Assembly (NCBI GenBank): GCA_900764225.1
Contig: CAAFNG010000285.1
Coordinates: 1-7,141 of the forward strand
From: Lachnospiraceae bacterium
GTDB taxonomy: Bacteria; Bacillota; Clostridia; Lachnospirales; Lachnospiraceae
Direction: 5' to 3'
Length of the DNA: 7,141 bases
Shown: positions 1 to 6,003 of the stretch, in pieces
How the letters are laid out: every line of letters begins with the position of its first letter
Numbering within the stretch: the first letter of the stretch is position 1
Notes under the pieces: model-generated
Databases searched by the model: none
What the model was told of the DNA's origin: nothing
The model's input: only the letters and a program-made list of their open reading frames with translations
Translations under genes and position numbers: made by a program

Positions 1-8
1 CGTCTAAT
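1..8 (+). other. Illumina i5 index sequence (library artefact)
   Basis: The eight bases CGTCTAAT lie directly before the Nextera read-1 adapter, exactly where the i5 index sits in a Nextera library molecule. From memory they match the i5 index known as S510/N510. They are synthetic and should be trimmed from the contig. Confidence 0.88.
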
Positions 9-41
9 TCGTCGGCAGCGTCAGATGTGTATAAGAGACAG
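9..41 (+). other. Nextera read-1 adapter with Tn5 mosaic end (library artefact)
   Basis: Bases 9-22 read TCGTCGGCAGCGTC and bases 23-41 read AGATGTGTATAAGAGACAG, the 19-base Tn5 mosaic end. Together they match the Nextera read-1 transposase adapter over all 33 bases. This is leftover sequencing-library DNA at a contig end, not a natural transposon end. Genomic sequence starts at about base 42. The mosaic end contains an ATG at base 25 that is in frame with the first gene and creates a false upstream start. Confidence 0.97.
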
Positions 42-58
42 ATCGTGGAAGAATCATA

Positions 59-65
59 AGAGGGG
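59..65 (+). promoter_or_regulatory. Ribosome binding site deciding the histidine kinase start
   Basis: The purine-rich stretch AGAGGGG ends 10 bases before the ATG at 76 and is the only plausible Shine-Dalgarno sequence near the gene's 5' end. It supports ATG 76 as the true start against the in-frame ATG at 25, which lies inside the adapter. Confidence 0.7.
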
Positions 66-75
66 AAAAAAGACG

Positions 76-1923
76 ATGAAAGAAAAAATATTTGGATTTC
101 CGGGAAGAGTGAAGGCATATTTTCATTCGCATATGAGTGCCCAGGTCAATGTGGCTGTCGTGCTTCTTCTGATTCTGACAGGACTTATCCTGAAGTTTTA
201 TGTGAAAACTCAGTATTTTAATTATCTTCTGGAGGATACGAGATCTATGGAGGAGTCCATAATCGAGACTTCCACCATTAATATTAACAGCAATCTGAAG
301 GATATCGTGAATACAGCGTGTACAGTTGGTGTAAATGAATCAATCCGTTCACTGGTGGAGAATTTCACTGAAGATGGAGTTCTGCAGGAAAAAGAGAAGC
401 TGACATTGGAAGAACGAATGGACAGTATTGCCCACCAGAGCGGAAATGTGGTTTCCATAGCGATCGCATCAGAAGAAGGTCTTATTCAGGAATATGGTGT
501 TTACTGGTATAAGACAGGCTACGGCGGACTCTGGAAAGATGAAAATCTTGAGAAACTTAAGGAAATATATGATGGTACCATGGAGCTGCAGGAGCAGAAT
601 GCAAAGGTTCGTTATTACGTGGCAACGGAGCCGGCAGTTCATGAATCCTGGCCGAATATAAAAATGGTCCATATTGGGGTTCCGCTGGTGGGAAAGAACT
701 CCAGCTTCTGCCATGTAAACAAGGTTGTGGTCATGTCTTTTGATCTGGGAGAGCTTCTGAAAAACAGTGCATTCGACAGTGTGGCAGACCGGGAACTTTC
801 ACCGGGATATATCGTCGATAAAGATTCTAGGATCGTATATCATTCCGATGAAAACTATAACGGAATGAAGGTGACAGAATACCAGAAAACTCTGGAACGA
901 AGTGAGAACATCAGCCTTCCGCTGAAATATTTTGGCTGGAGAGCCTATATTACCCTGGATCTGGGAAAAATGAATGCCCAGGTGAATGAAATGTACGGCA
1001 AGAGTATTTATCTGTATCTGCTTCTTCTGTGTGGCTGCGGAATCCTCTGGCAGTTTGCGATACGCAGAATCTTAAAACCGGTGGATATTATCCGGGATTC
1101 CATGCGTAACATCAAGCTCTCCAAGAACCTTCCGAAGATTGAGGTTAAGGGAACCAATGAGATCTGGCAGCTAGCAGGGTATTATAATGAGATGGCAGAG
1201 ACCCTGGAACGTCAGTACAAGGAGATCCGACGGTATTACCGTGAAAAAACACTTTCTATCCGTCAGAAAAACAAGGCAGAGAAGGAAGCACTGGAATCTC
1301 AGATCAACGCGCATTTTCTGTGCAATACACTGACAGCCATCAATTACGATGCCATTGAGAATGAGGACTACGAGGTAGCGGATCTTCTGAAAAAGCTTTC
1401 AAGTATGCTTTCATATACGTTTTCCAGAAAACTGGTTTCCGTAAGTTTGGGGCAGGAGCTCAGGTGGGTGGAACAGTATCTTTATCTGCAGAAATTCCGG
1501 CTGATGGATGTGTTTGACTATGAGATCGAGGTGCAGGAGGAGTACAGTGAATGGCCCTGCTGTAAGCTTTTTATCCAGCCATTTGTGGAGAATTCCATTC
1601 TTCATGGCTTCGAAGGAAGAGAAAACGGTGGAATGATCCGTATTAAGGGTGGCATTGACGGTTCCAGGTTCCGCCTGAGTATAGAGGATAACGGATGCGG
1701 AATGAGCAGGGAGACAGAGGAGCCGATGCAGCAGATCCTGGAGGAGAAGCATACGCTGGATCTGGCAGGAACAGGGATTGGAATTCAGAATGTTGTGACA
1801 AGACTCAGGATGTACTATGGAGAAAAACTCTCCATTATGCTGGAATCAGCACCTGGAGAAGGTACGAAATTCACTTTCTGGCTTCCGATACCGGAGAATC
1901 CGGAGCAGGAGATCGAGGAATAG
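76..1923 (+). CDS. Sensor histidine kinase, LytS/YesM class, membrane-bound
   Basis: This 615-residue protein is the sensor half of a two-component system: it should autophosphorylate on a histidine in response to an extracellular cue and pass the phosphate to the regulator encoded next. Seen in the sequence: a short basic N-terminus, a membrane segment at about residues 22-42, an extracellular region of about 267 residues (43-309, size and place typical of a Cache-like sensor), a second membrane segment at about 310-330, and a HAMP-like linker at about 330-385 with the proline of LKPV at 335. The phosphoacceptor motif is SQINAHFLCNTL with His413. The ATPase domain has the N box around Asn506 (QPFVENSILHG), DNGCGM at 538-543 and GTGIGI at 565-570. 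The family usually has NPHFLYN, so Ala412 and Cys416 are substitutions. The start at 76 is chosen from the ribosome binding site; an in-frame reading from base 25 adds 17 residues that begin in adapter DNA. The gene ends 35 bases before the regulator. The sensed ligand cannot be read from the sequence. Confidence 0.93.
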   Translation: MKEKIFGFPGRVKAYFHSHMSAQVNVAVVLLLILTGLILKFYVKTQYFNYLLEDTRSMEESIIETSTININSNLKDIVNTACTVGVNESIRSLVENFTEDGVLQEKEKLTLEERMDSIAHQSGNVVSIAIASEEGLIQEYGVYWYKTGYGGLWKDENLEKLKEIYDGTMELQEQNAKVRYYVATEPAVHESWPNIKMVHIGVPLVGKNSSFCHVNKVVVMSFDLGELLKNSAFDSVADRELSPGYIVDKDSRIVYHSDENYNGMKVTEYQKTLERSENISLPLKYFGWRAYITLDLGKMNAQVNEMYGKSIYLYLLLLCGCGILWQFAIRRILKPVDIIRDSMRNIKLSKNLPKIEVKGTNEIWQLAGYYNEMAETLERQYKEIRRYYREKTLSIRQKNKAEKEALESQINAHFLCNTLTAINYDAIENEDYEVADLLKKLSSMLSYTFSRKLVSVSLGQELRWVEQYLYLQKFRLMDVFDYEIEVQEEYSEWPCCKLFIQPFVENSILHGFEGRENGGMIRIKGGIDGSRFRLSIEDNGCGMSRETEEPMQQILEEKHTLDLAGTGIGIQNVVTRLRMYYGEKLSIMLESAPGEGTKFTFWLPIPENPEQEIEE

Positions 1924-1958
1924 AAACGTGATACATAACATAACGGAGGAAAGGAAAC

Positions 1959-2708
1959 ATGAAGATTTTAATCGCAGAGGATGAACAGAGAACACGCCAG
2001 GGACTGGTGAGAGTACTGCAGAGCCTTGGAAATCAGTACGAGATCGTGGCACAGGCTTCGAATGGAAAGGCGGCACTGGAGATGATCCTGGAGCAGAAGC
2101 CGGATGTGGTTTTTATTGACATTAAAATGCCGTTTATGGATGGTCTTTCTGTGATCGAGGCAGCCAGAGCACACGGGATAAAAACAGAATTCGTGATCGT
2201 CAGTGCCTATGCGGATTTTGATTTTGCGAAGCAGTCGATTTCTCTGGGGGTAACGGAATATCTTCTGAAACCGCTTACCAGGGACGAAGCAGAGGCGGTC
2301 CTTAGAAAGATCGAGGATAAGATCAATGGCAAAAACAGCTATTCACGCAGACGGTCCAGGAATTTGAGGGATAAATATCCGGATGCACATCCGATCATTC
2401 TTCAGGCACTTGATATTATTCAGGATGGATATGCAGGAAAGATCAGCCAGAAAAAGCTCTCTGAGGATCTGGGGCTGACTCAGGAATATTTCAGCTATCT
2501 TTTTGGCAAAAATATCGGAGAGAATTTCAGTACGTTTCTCCGGGAATACCGAATCGAACAGGCCCAGACCATGCTTCGTGAGGAAGCTTGTGATCAGAGA
2601 GAGGTTCCTTATCAAGTAGGATTCTCAGATTCCAAATACTTCAAAAAGGTTTTCCGGGAAGTAACAGGAAAGAGTCCTTCCGAGTACCTGACAGAAATAA
2701 AGGAGTGA
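1959..2708 (+). CDS. Response regulator, receiver plus AraC-type DNA-binding domain (YesN-like)
   Basis: This 249-residue cytoplasmic protein is the likely partner of the upstream kinase and a DNA-binding transcription regulator. The receiver domain spans about residues 1-122: acidic pair Glu7-Asp8, phosphoacceptor Asp54 in FIDIKMPFMDG, Ser82 in VSAYADF, and Lys104 in LLKPL. A short basic linker (RRRSR, about 130-134) leads into an AraC-family domain at about 145-247 with two helix-turn-helix units, the first at about 163-183 (KKLSEDLGLTQEYFSYLF) and the second at about 213-233, followed by the family ending GKSPSEYL. It is shorter than many YesN-type regulators because nothing lies between receiver and DNA-binding domain. 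In the second unit the usual EIA is EVP, a proline in a helix. A strong ribosome binding site (GGAGGAAAGG) precedes the ATG. Inferred target: the promoter region directly downstream, ahead of the transporter genes. Confidence 0.94.
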   Translation: MKILIAEDEQRTRQGLVRVLQSLGNQYEIVAQASNGKAALEMILEQKPDVVFIDIKMPFMDGLSVIEAARAHGIKTEFVIVSAYADFDFAKQSISLGVTEYLLKPLTRDEAEAVLRKIEDKINGKNSYSRRRSRNLRDKYPDAHPIILQALDIIQDGYAGKISQKKLSEDLGLTQEYFSYLFGKNIGENFSTFLREYRIEQAQTMLREEACDQREVPYQVGFSDSKYFKKVFREVTGKSPSEYLTEIKE

Positions 2709-2719
2709 TTTTTTGGGAA

Positions 2720-2749
2720 AAATCTTAAAAAAATCCCGAAATCTTAAAA
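2720..2749 (+). repeat. Direct repeat of AAATCTTAAAA, 19-base period
   Basis: The 11-base sequence AAATCTTAAAA occurs at 2720-2730 and again, identical, at 2739-2749. A period of 19 bases is close to two helical turns, so both copies would face nearly the same side of the DNA, an arrangement often seen in AraC-type operators. A role as the binding site of the adjacent regulator is inference; the region is A+T-rich, so chance repeats are possible. Confidence 0.4.
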
Positions 2750-2820
2750 TATTATCCGTATAAATTCCCTTTTTTCATAAAATATTGGGTTATGTGGGAA
2801 AAACTGGGATGGTAAAATAT
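2745..2820 (+). repeat. Three copies of TAAAATAT upstream of the transporter operon
   Basis: TAAAATAT occurs at 2745-2752, 2778-2785 and 2813-2820, with start-to-start distances of 33 and 35 bases. The first two copies extend to an 11-base match with one mismatch (CTTAAAATATT at 2743 and CATAAAATATT at 2776). The third copy overlaps the candidate -10 element. They may be regulator contacts, overlapping promoters, or simply A+T-rich background. Confidence 0.35.
2790..2818 (+). promoter_or_regulatory. Candidate extended -10 promoter for the transporter operon
   Basis: TAAAAT at 2813-2818 is preceded by TG at 2810-2811 with one base between, which is the extended -10 form (TGnTAAAAT). At 17 bases spacing the -35 position holds TTATGT (2790-2795), a poor match, as expected for an activated promoter; TTGGGT at 2785-2790 is a better hexamer but lies 22 bases away. 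Transcription would start near 2825, giving an untranslated leader of about 83 bases before the binding-protein ATG. A weak -35 would fit dependence on the AraC-type regulator encoded just upstream. Confidence 0.45.
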
Positions 2821-2907
2821 GTACAACAAAACAACGAAGGAACGACAAAAATTGTGCAAGTAACCAAAAACAAAAACCAATCATGAAAGAAAAGGGAGGA
2901 AAAAGAC

Positions 2908-4164
2908 ATGAAAAAAGCATTATTTGCAGCAACAGTATTGGCGGTATCTCTCATCGGAGCAACAGCTGTCCAGGCAGAGCCGCAGGAAGTAACCATGTGG
3001 CATTACTTCGATCAGAAACCGGAGCAGGAGATGCTCACAGAGATGGTTGATGAGTACAACTCTTCTCAGGATGATATCCACATCAATGCAACCTTCGTAT
3101 CCAGAACAGAGCTGATGAACCAGTACACAGTTGGTGCACTTTCCGGTGAGCTTCCGGATATCGGACAGGTAGATTCCCCGGATATGGCTTCCTACGTATC
3201 TCTTGGAGTGTTCGAGGATATCACAGATGAGCTGACAGACTGGGGTGAGATAGATCAGTTCTATCCGGGACCATTAAGCTCCTGCCAGGATGCTGACGGA
3301 AAATATTACGGACTTCCGCAGAACAGTAACTGTCTTGCACTTGCCTGCAATATGGATCTTTTGAAGGCAGCCGGATATGACCACATGCCGACAAGCCTTG
3401 ATGAATTCAAGGAAATGGTTGAAAAAACAACAGATACTTCCAATGATGTTTACGGATTTGCAATGTGTGCCGTATCCACAGAGGAGGGAACCTTCCAGCT
3501 TCTTCCATGGATCAGATCTGTAGAAGACGGAAAGAGCGTAAACGTTGATGATATCACTGCTGATTCCGCAGTAAACGGATTACAGACACTTGGTGATTTC
3601 GTAGCAAACGGATACATGAGTAAAGAGTGTGTAAACTGGACACAGGCAGATGCATGGAATCAGTTCTGTGCAGGAAAAGCTGCATTTGTAGAGTGCGGAA
3701 CATGGCATCTGGCACAGACCGATGCGATCAACGGTGCATTTGATTATGACTTTACACTTCTTCCTACCGGTGATGAGGGAACCTCCACATCTACTATCGG
3801 TGGTGAGAACTTCGGTGTATGCAAAGGCTCTGAGAACAAAGAAGCATGCGTGAAATTCCTTGAATGGCTCTGCTCCAAAGACAACGAAGCTAAATGGGCA
3901 GCTGTAGGCGGAAAGATCCCTACAAGACAGGATGCAACAGCTGAGTACACATTCGAGCAGGATGGATTTAAGGTATTCACAGACGAGATGAACTATGCAC
4001 AGGCACGTGGACCACACGCTGAATGGCCAACCATCTCTGAGGCAGTTTACACAGCAGCACAGTCTGTATTCGTAGACGGAACATCTGCAAAAGATGCTCT
4101 TGCTACAGCAGCAGGCAAGATCGACCCGATCGTAAAAGAGAATCCTCTTCCTGAGAGTAAGTAA
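2908..4164 (+). CDS. Extracellular sugar-binding protein of a CUT1 ABC transporter
   Basis: This 418-residue protein captures a sugar, probably an oligosaccharide, outside the cell and hands it to the two permeases encoded next. It has a Sec signal peptide: basic MKK, a hydrophobic core to about residue 20, and a signal peptidase I-type site VQA|E after residue 23. The mature part follows the family-1 binding-protein pattern: VTMWHYFDQ near the start, SGELPDIGQVD, the segment at about 142-155 (CLALACNMDLLKAAG) where relatives often have YYN-D-L-KAG, AAFVECGTWHL, and GGENFGVCKGSENKEACVKFLEWL followed by GGKIPTRQDA. Length is normal for the family. Unusual points: no lipobox cysteine, although Gram-positive relatives are normally lipid-anchored, and ten cysteines in the mature protein. 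The ribosome binding site GGGAGGA lies 7 bases before the ATG, and 32 bases separate the gene from the first permease. The bound sugar is not determinable here. Confidence 0.94.
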   Translation: MKKALFAATVLAVSLIGATAVQAEPQEVTMWHYFDQKPEQEMLTEMVDEYNSSQDDIHINATFVSRTELMNQYTVGALSGELPDIGQVDSPDMASYVSLGVFEDITDELTDWGEIDQFYPGPLSSCQDADGKYYGLPQNSNCLALACNMDLLKAAGYDHMPTSLDEFKEMVEKTTDTSNDVYGFAMCAVSTEEGTFQLLPWIRSVEDGKSVNVDDITADSAVNGLQTLGDFVANGYMSKECVNWTQADAWNQFCAGKAAFVECGTWHLAQTDAINGAFDYDFTLLPTGDEGTSTSTIGGENFGVCKGSENKEACVKFLEWLCSKDNEAKWAAVGGKIPTRQDATAEYTFEQDGFKVFTDEMNYAQARGPHAEWPTISEAVYTAAQSVFVDGTSAKDALATAAGKIDPIVKENPLPESK

Positions 4165-4196
4165 ATCAATAACACAGGAAGAAAGGAAGTGGCTTT

Positions 4197-5099
4197 ATGG
4201 CAGCAAAGTCTAGAACTATGGCGCAGCAGAAGACAAAAGAAGCATACTGTTTTATCTTACCGGCATTTATCTACATGCTTCTGGTATTGGGATATCCGGT
4301 TGTTTACAACATTATCCTGAGCCTTAAGGATGTCAATGTAAAAAACATGAAATCAGGAACCTCTGTATTTGTCGGATTGCAGAACTACGTGGAACTGTTC
4401 CACGATCCAACATTTCTTCTGGTACTGCGCAACACATTTATATTTACGATTGCGTGTCTTGTATTTCAGTTTACGATTGGATTTGCGTTTGCAATGTTCT
4501 TTAACCAGAAATTCAAACTTGCCGGTCCGATCAGAGGCCTGGTTCTCGTCAGCTACATGATGCCGATGGCAGTAACCGGTCTTCTTGGCAAAAATATCTT
4601 TTCCAATGCAGGTCTTGTCAATGACCTGCTTGGAAAAATCGGAATCTCAGGTCCACAGTGGCTTGTAAACACTGGCACTGCACTGATCGCGGTCATCATT
4701 ATGAACTGCTGGGTAGGTATTCCGTTTAACATGCTCCTTCTGGTATCAGGACTTACCAGTATTTCCCCGGATGTATACGAGAGTGCATCTATGGACGGAG
4801 CGAACTGGGGACAGCGTTTCATCTTTATCACGCTTCCTCTGATGAAAGAATCCATTCTCGCGGTACTGATGCTAGGCTTCATTTATACATTCCGTGCATT
4901 TGACCTGATGTATATCATGACCTCCGGTGGTCCTCTGAACTCCACAGATGTACTTGGTACTTATTCCTACATGTTATCATTTACGCAGTTTAACTTTTCG
5001 AAAGGTGCAGCGGTCGCAATGGTACTGTTTGCCTGCCTGTTCCTGATCGGCCTGTTCTATCTTAGACTGTTATCAAAAGAAGAGAAGGAGGAAGGCTGA
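4197..5099 (+). CDS. Sugar ABC transporter permease, MalF/UgpA type (CUT1)
   Basis: This 300-residue membrane protein is one of the two channel subunits of the importer. Six membrane segments can be placed at about residues 17-42, 79-102, 112-131, 160-183, 216-240 and 270-291. The cytoplasmic EAA loop that contacts the ATPase is ESASMDGANWGQRFIFITLP at 195-214, with the family glycine at 201. The following MTSGGPLNSTDVLGTYSY is typical of MalF-type subunits. It lacks the long N-terminal extension and large periplasmic loop of enterobacterial MalF, as is usual for the roughly 300-residue Gram-positive members. The start at 4197 is supported by AGGAAG with 7 bases spacing; an in-frame ATG at 4218 has no such site. 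The gene ends one base before the second permease, so the two are almost certainly co-transcribed and translationally coupled. Confidence 0.95.
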   Translation: MAAKSRTMAQQKTKEAYCFILPAFIYMLLVLGYPVVYNIILSLKDVNVKNMKSGTSVFVGLQNYVELFHDPTFLLVLRNTFIFTIACLVFQFTIGFAFAMFFNQKFKLAGPIRGLVLVSYMMPMAVTGLLGKNIFSNAGLVNDLLGKIGISGPQWLVNTGTALIAVIIMNCWVGIPFNMLLLVSGLTSISPDVYESASMDGANWGQRFIFITLPLMKESILAVLMLGFIYTFRAFDLMYIMTSGGPLNSTDVLGTYSYMLSFTQFNFSKGAAVAMVLFACLFLIGLFYLRLLSKEEKEEG

Positions 5100-5100
5100 T

Positions 5101-5943
5101 ATGGGAAATATGACAGGTGCCGAAAAGGCAAAAGAAATCCGAAACTCTATCTTTGCGATACTGATCGCAGTTATCTTTCTGTTTCCGATTTACTGGCTGA
5201 TCCAGATCTCCTTTAAATCCGATGCAGAAACATTTGGAAAGGTTCTTACATATTTTCCCCATGATTTCACAGTGGATCCGTGGCTGGAAAACCTGACAGA
5301 TAAGACTTTCTTAAGTTCACTGAAAAACAGTTTCCTCAACGGACTGATCACAATGGCGATCGCTCTGGTACTTGGTGTTCCGGCAGCATACGGAATGGGC
5401 CGTTACAAGGTAAAGGGCGGAAATGTATTCCTGCTTACTTTTCTGGTATCCCAGATGCTTCCCCCGTCACTGACACTGACACCGATGTATCTGATCTTCA
5501 GCAAGATCGGTTTCCTTGGAAATCATTTCACAGCTCCGGTTGCGATAGCAGCTGGTTCGATACCTTTCGTAATCGTAACATTACGACCTTATTTCAAGAG
5601 CATTCCGGTGTCGCTGGATGAGGCGGCGCGACTGGATGGCTGCGGCTCCGTAAAAGCATTCCTTCTGGTTATGCTTCCGGCAGTAAAAACAGGAATCATT
5701 ACGATCATGGTTATTTCCTTCTTAAATGGATGGAATGACCTGGTATATTCCATGACTTTCAACGTTGCAGAGATGATGAGACCTCTGACAGCGAATATCT
5801 ACAAATTCCAGAGTGCCTATGGTACAAGATGGAACTGTATCATGGCCTATGGTGCAATACTGGTACTTCCGGTAATTCTGATGTTTATTTTCCTGCAGAA
5901 ATATATTGTAGGCGGTCTTGTTGCAGGTGCTGTAAAGGACTGA
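5101..5943 (+). CDS. Sugar ABC transporter permease, MalG/UgpE type (CUT1)
   Basis: This 280-residue membrane protein is the second channel subunit and should form a heterodimer with the preceding permease. Membrane segments lie at about residues 15-36, 74-97, 108-130, 143-163, 197-219 and 248-268. The EAA loop is EAARLDGCGSVKAFLLVMLP at 174-193, with glycine at 180. FLNGWNDLVYSMTF and the C-terminal LQKYIVGGLVAGAVKD are hallmarks of the MalG-type family. The ribosome binding site AAGGAGG (5085-5091) lies within the end of the upstream gene, 9 bases before the ATG. The gene ends with TGA directly followed by an in-frame TAA. No ATPase gene follows; the operon goes straight to a glycoside hydrolase, so a shared MsmK-like ATPase from elsewhere in the genome is inferred. 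Confidence 0.95.
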   Translation: MGNMTGAEKAKEIRNSIFAILIAVIFLFPIYWLIQISFKSDAETFGKVLTYFPHDFTVDPWLENLTDKTFLSSLKNSFLNGLITMAIALVLGVPAAYGMGRYKVKGGNVFLLTFLVSQMLPPSLTLTPMYLIFSKIGFLGNHFTAPVAIAAGSIPFVIVTLRPYFKSIPVSLDEAARLDGCGSVKAFLLVMLPAVKTGIITIMVISFLNGWNDLVYSMTFNVAEMMRPLTANIYKFQSAYGTRWNCIMAYGAILVLPVILMFIFLQKYIVGGLVAGAVKD

Positions 5944-5965
5944 TAAAACAAACGAAATTCATTTG

Positions 5966-5995
5966 CTGTTAAAAGAAAAACTGTTAAAAAAGGAG
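5966..5995 (+). repeat. Imperfect 15-base tandem repeat in the leader of the hydrolase gene
   Basis: CTGTTAAAA occurs at 5966-5974 and 5981-5989, a 15-base period, with A/G-rich filler. The second unit runs into the ribosome binding site of the following gene. It looks like a small slippage duplication in the 60-base spacer between permease and hydrolase. No hairpin or U-tract terminator is visible there, so read-through into the hydrolase is expected. Confidence 0.4.
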
Positions 5996-6003
5996 AAGGC
6001 AAA

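Noticed and set aside
23..41. Tn5 mosaic end as evidence of a natural Tn5-like transposon
   Set aside because: It is continuous with the synthetic Nextera primer sequence and an index, and no transposase or second end is present.
2707..2724. Inverted repeat GATTTTT/AAAAATC with a 4-base loop as a terminator after the regulator gene
   Set aside because: The stem is nearly all A-T pairs, it overlaps the stop codon, and it is followed by an A-rich tract rather than a U-run. A competing GGGA/TCCC pairing nearby is also weak. Read-through cannot be excluded.
2819..2863. Fourteen-codon reading frame (MYNKTTKERQKLCK) as a leader peptide
   Set aside because: It has no convincing ribosome binding site and its ATG overlaps the candidate -10 element, upstream of the expected transcription start.
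2709..2907. CcpA-type catabolite repression (cre) site
   Set aside because: I scanned by eye for the WTGNAANCGNWNNCW pattern here and in the shorter gaps and found no acceptable match.
3580..4017. A 145-codon reverse-strand frame opposite the binding-protein gene
   Set aside because: The cysteine-rich translation resembles no family, has no ribosome binding site, and lies wholly opposite a clear sugar-binding protein gene.
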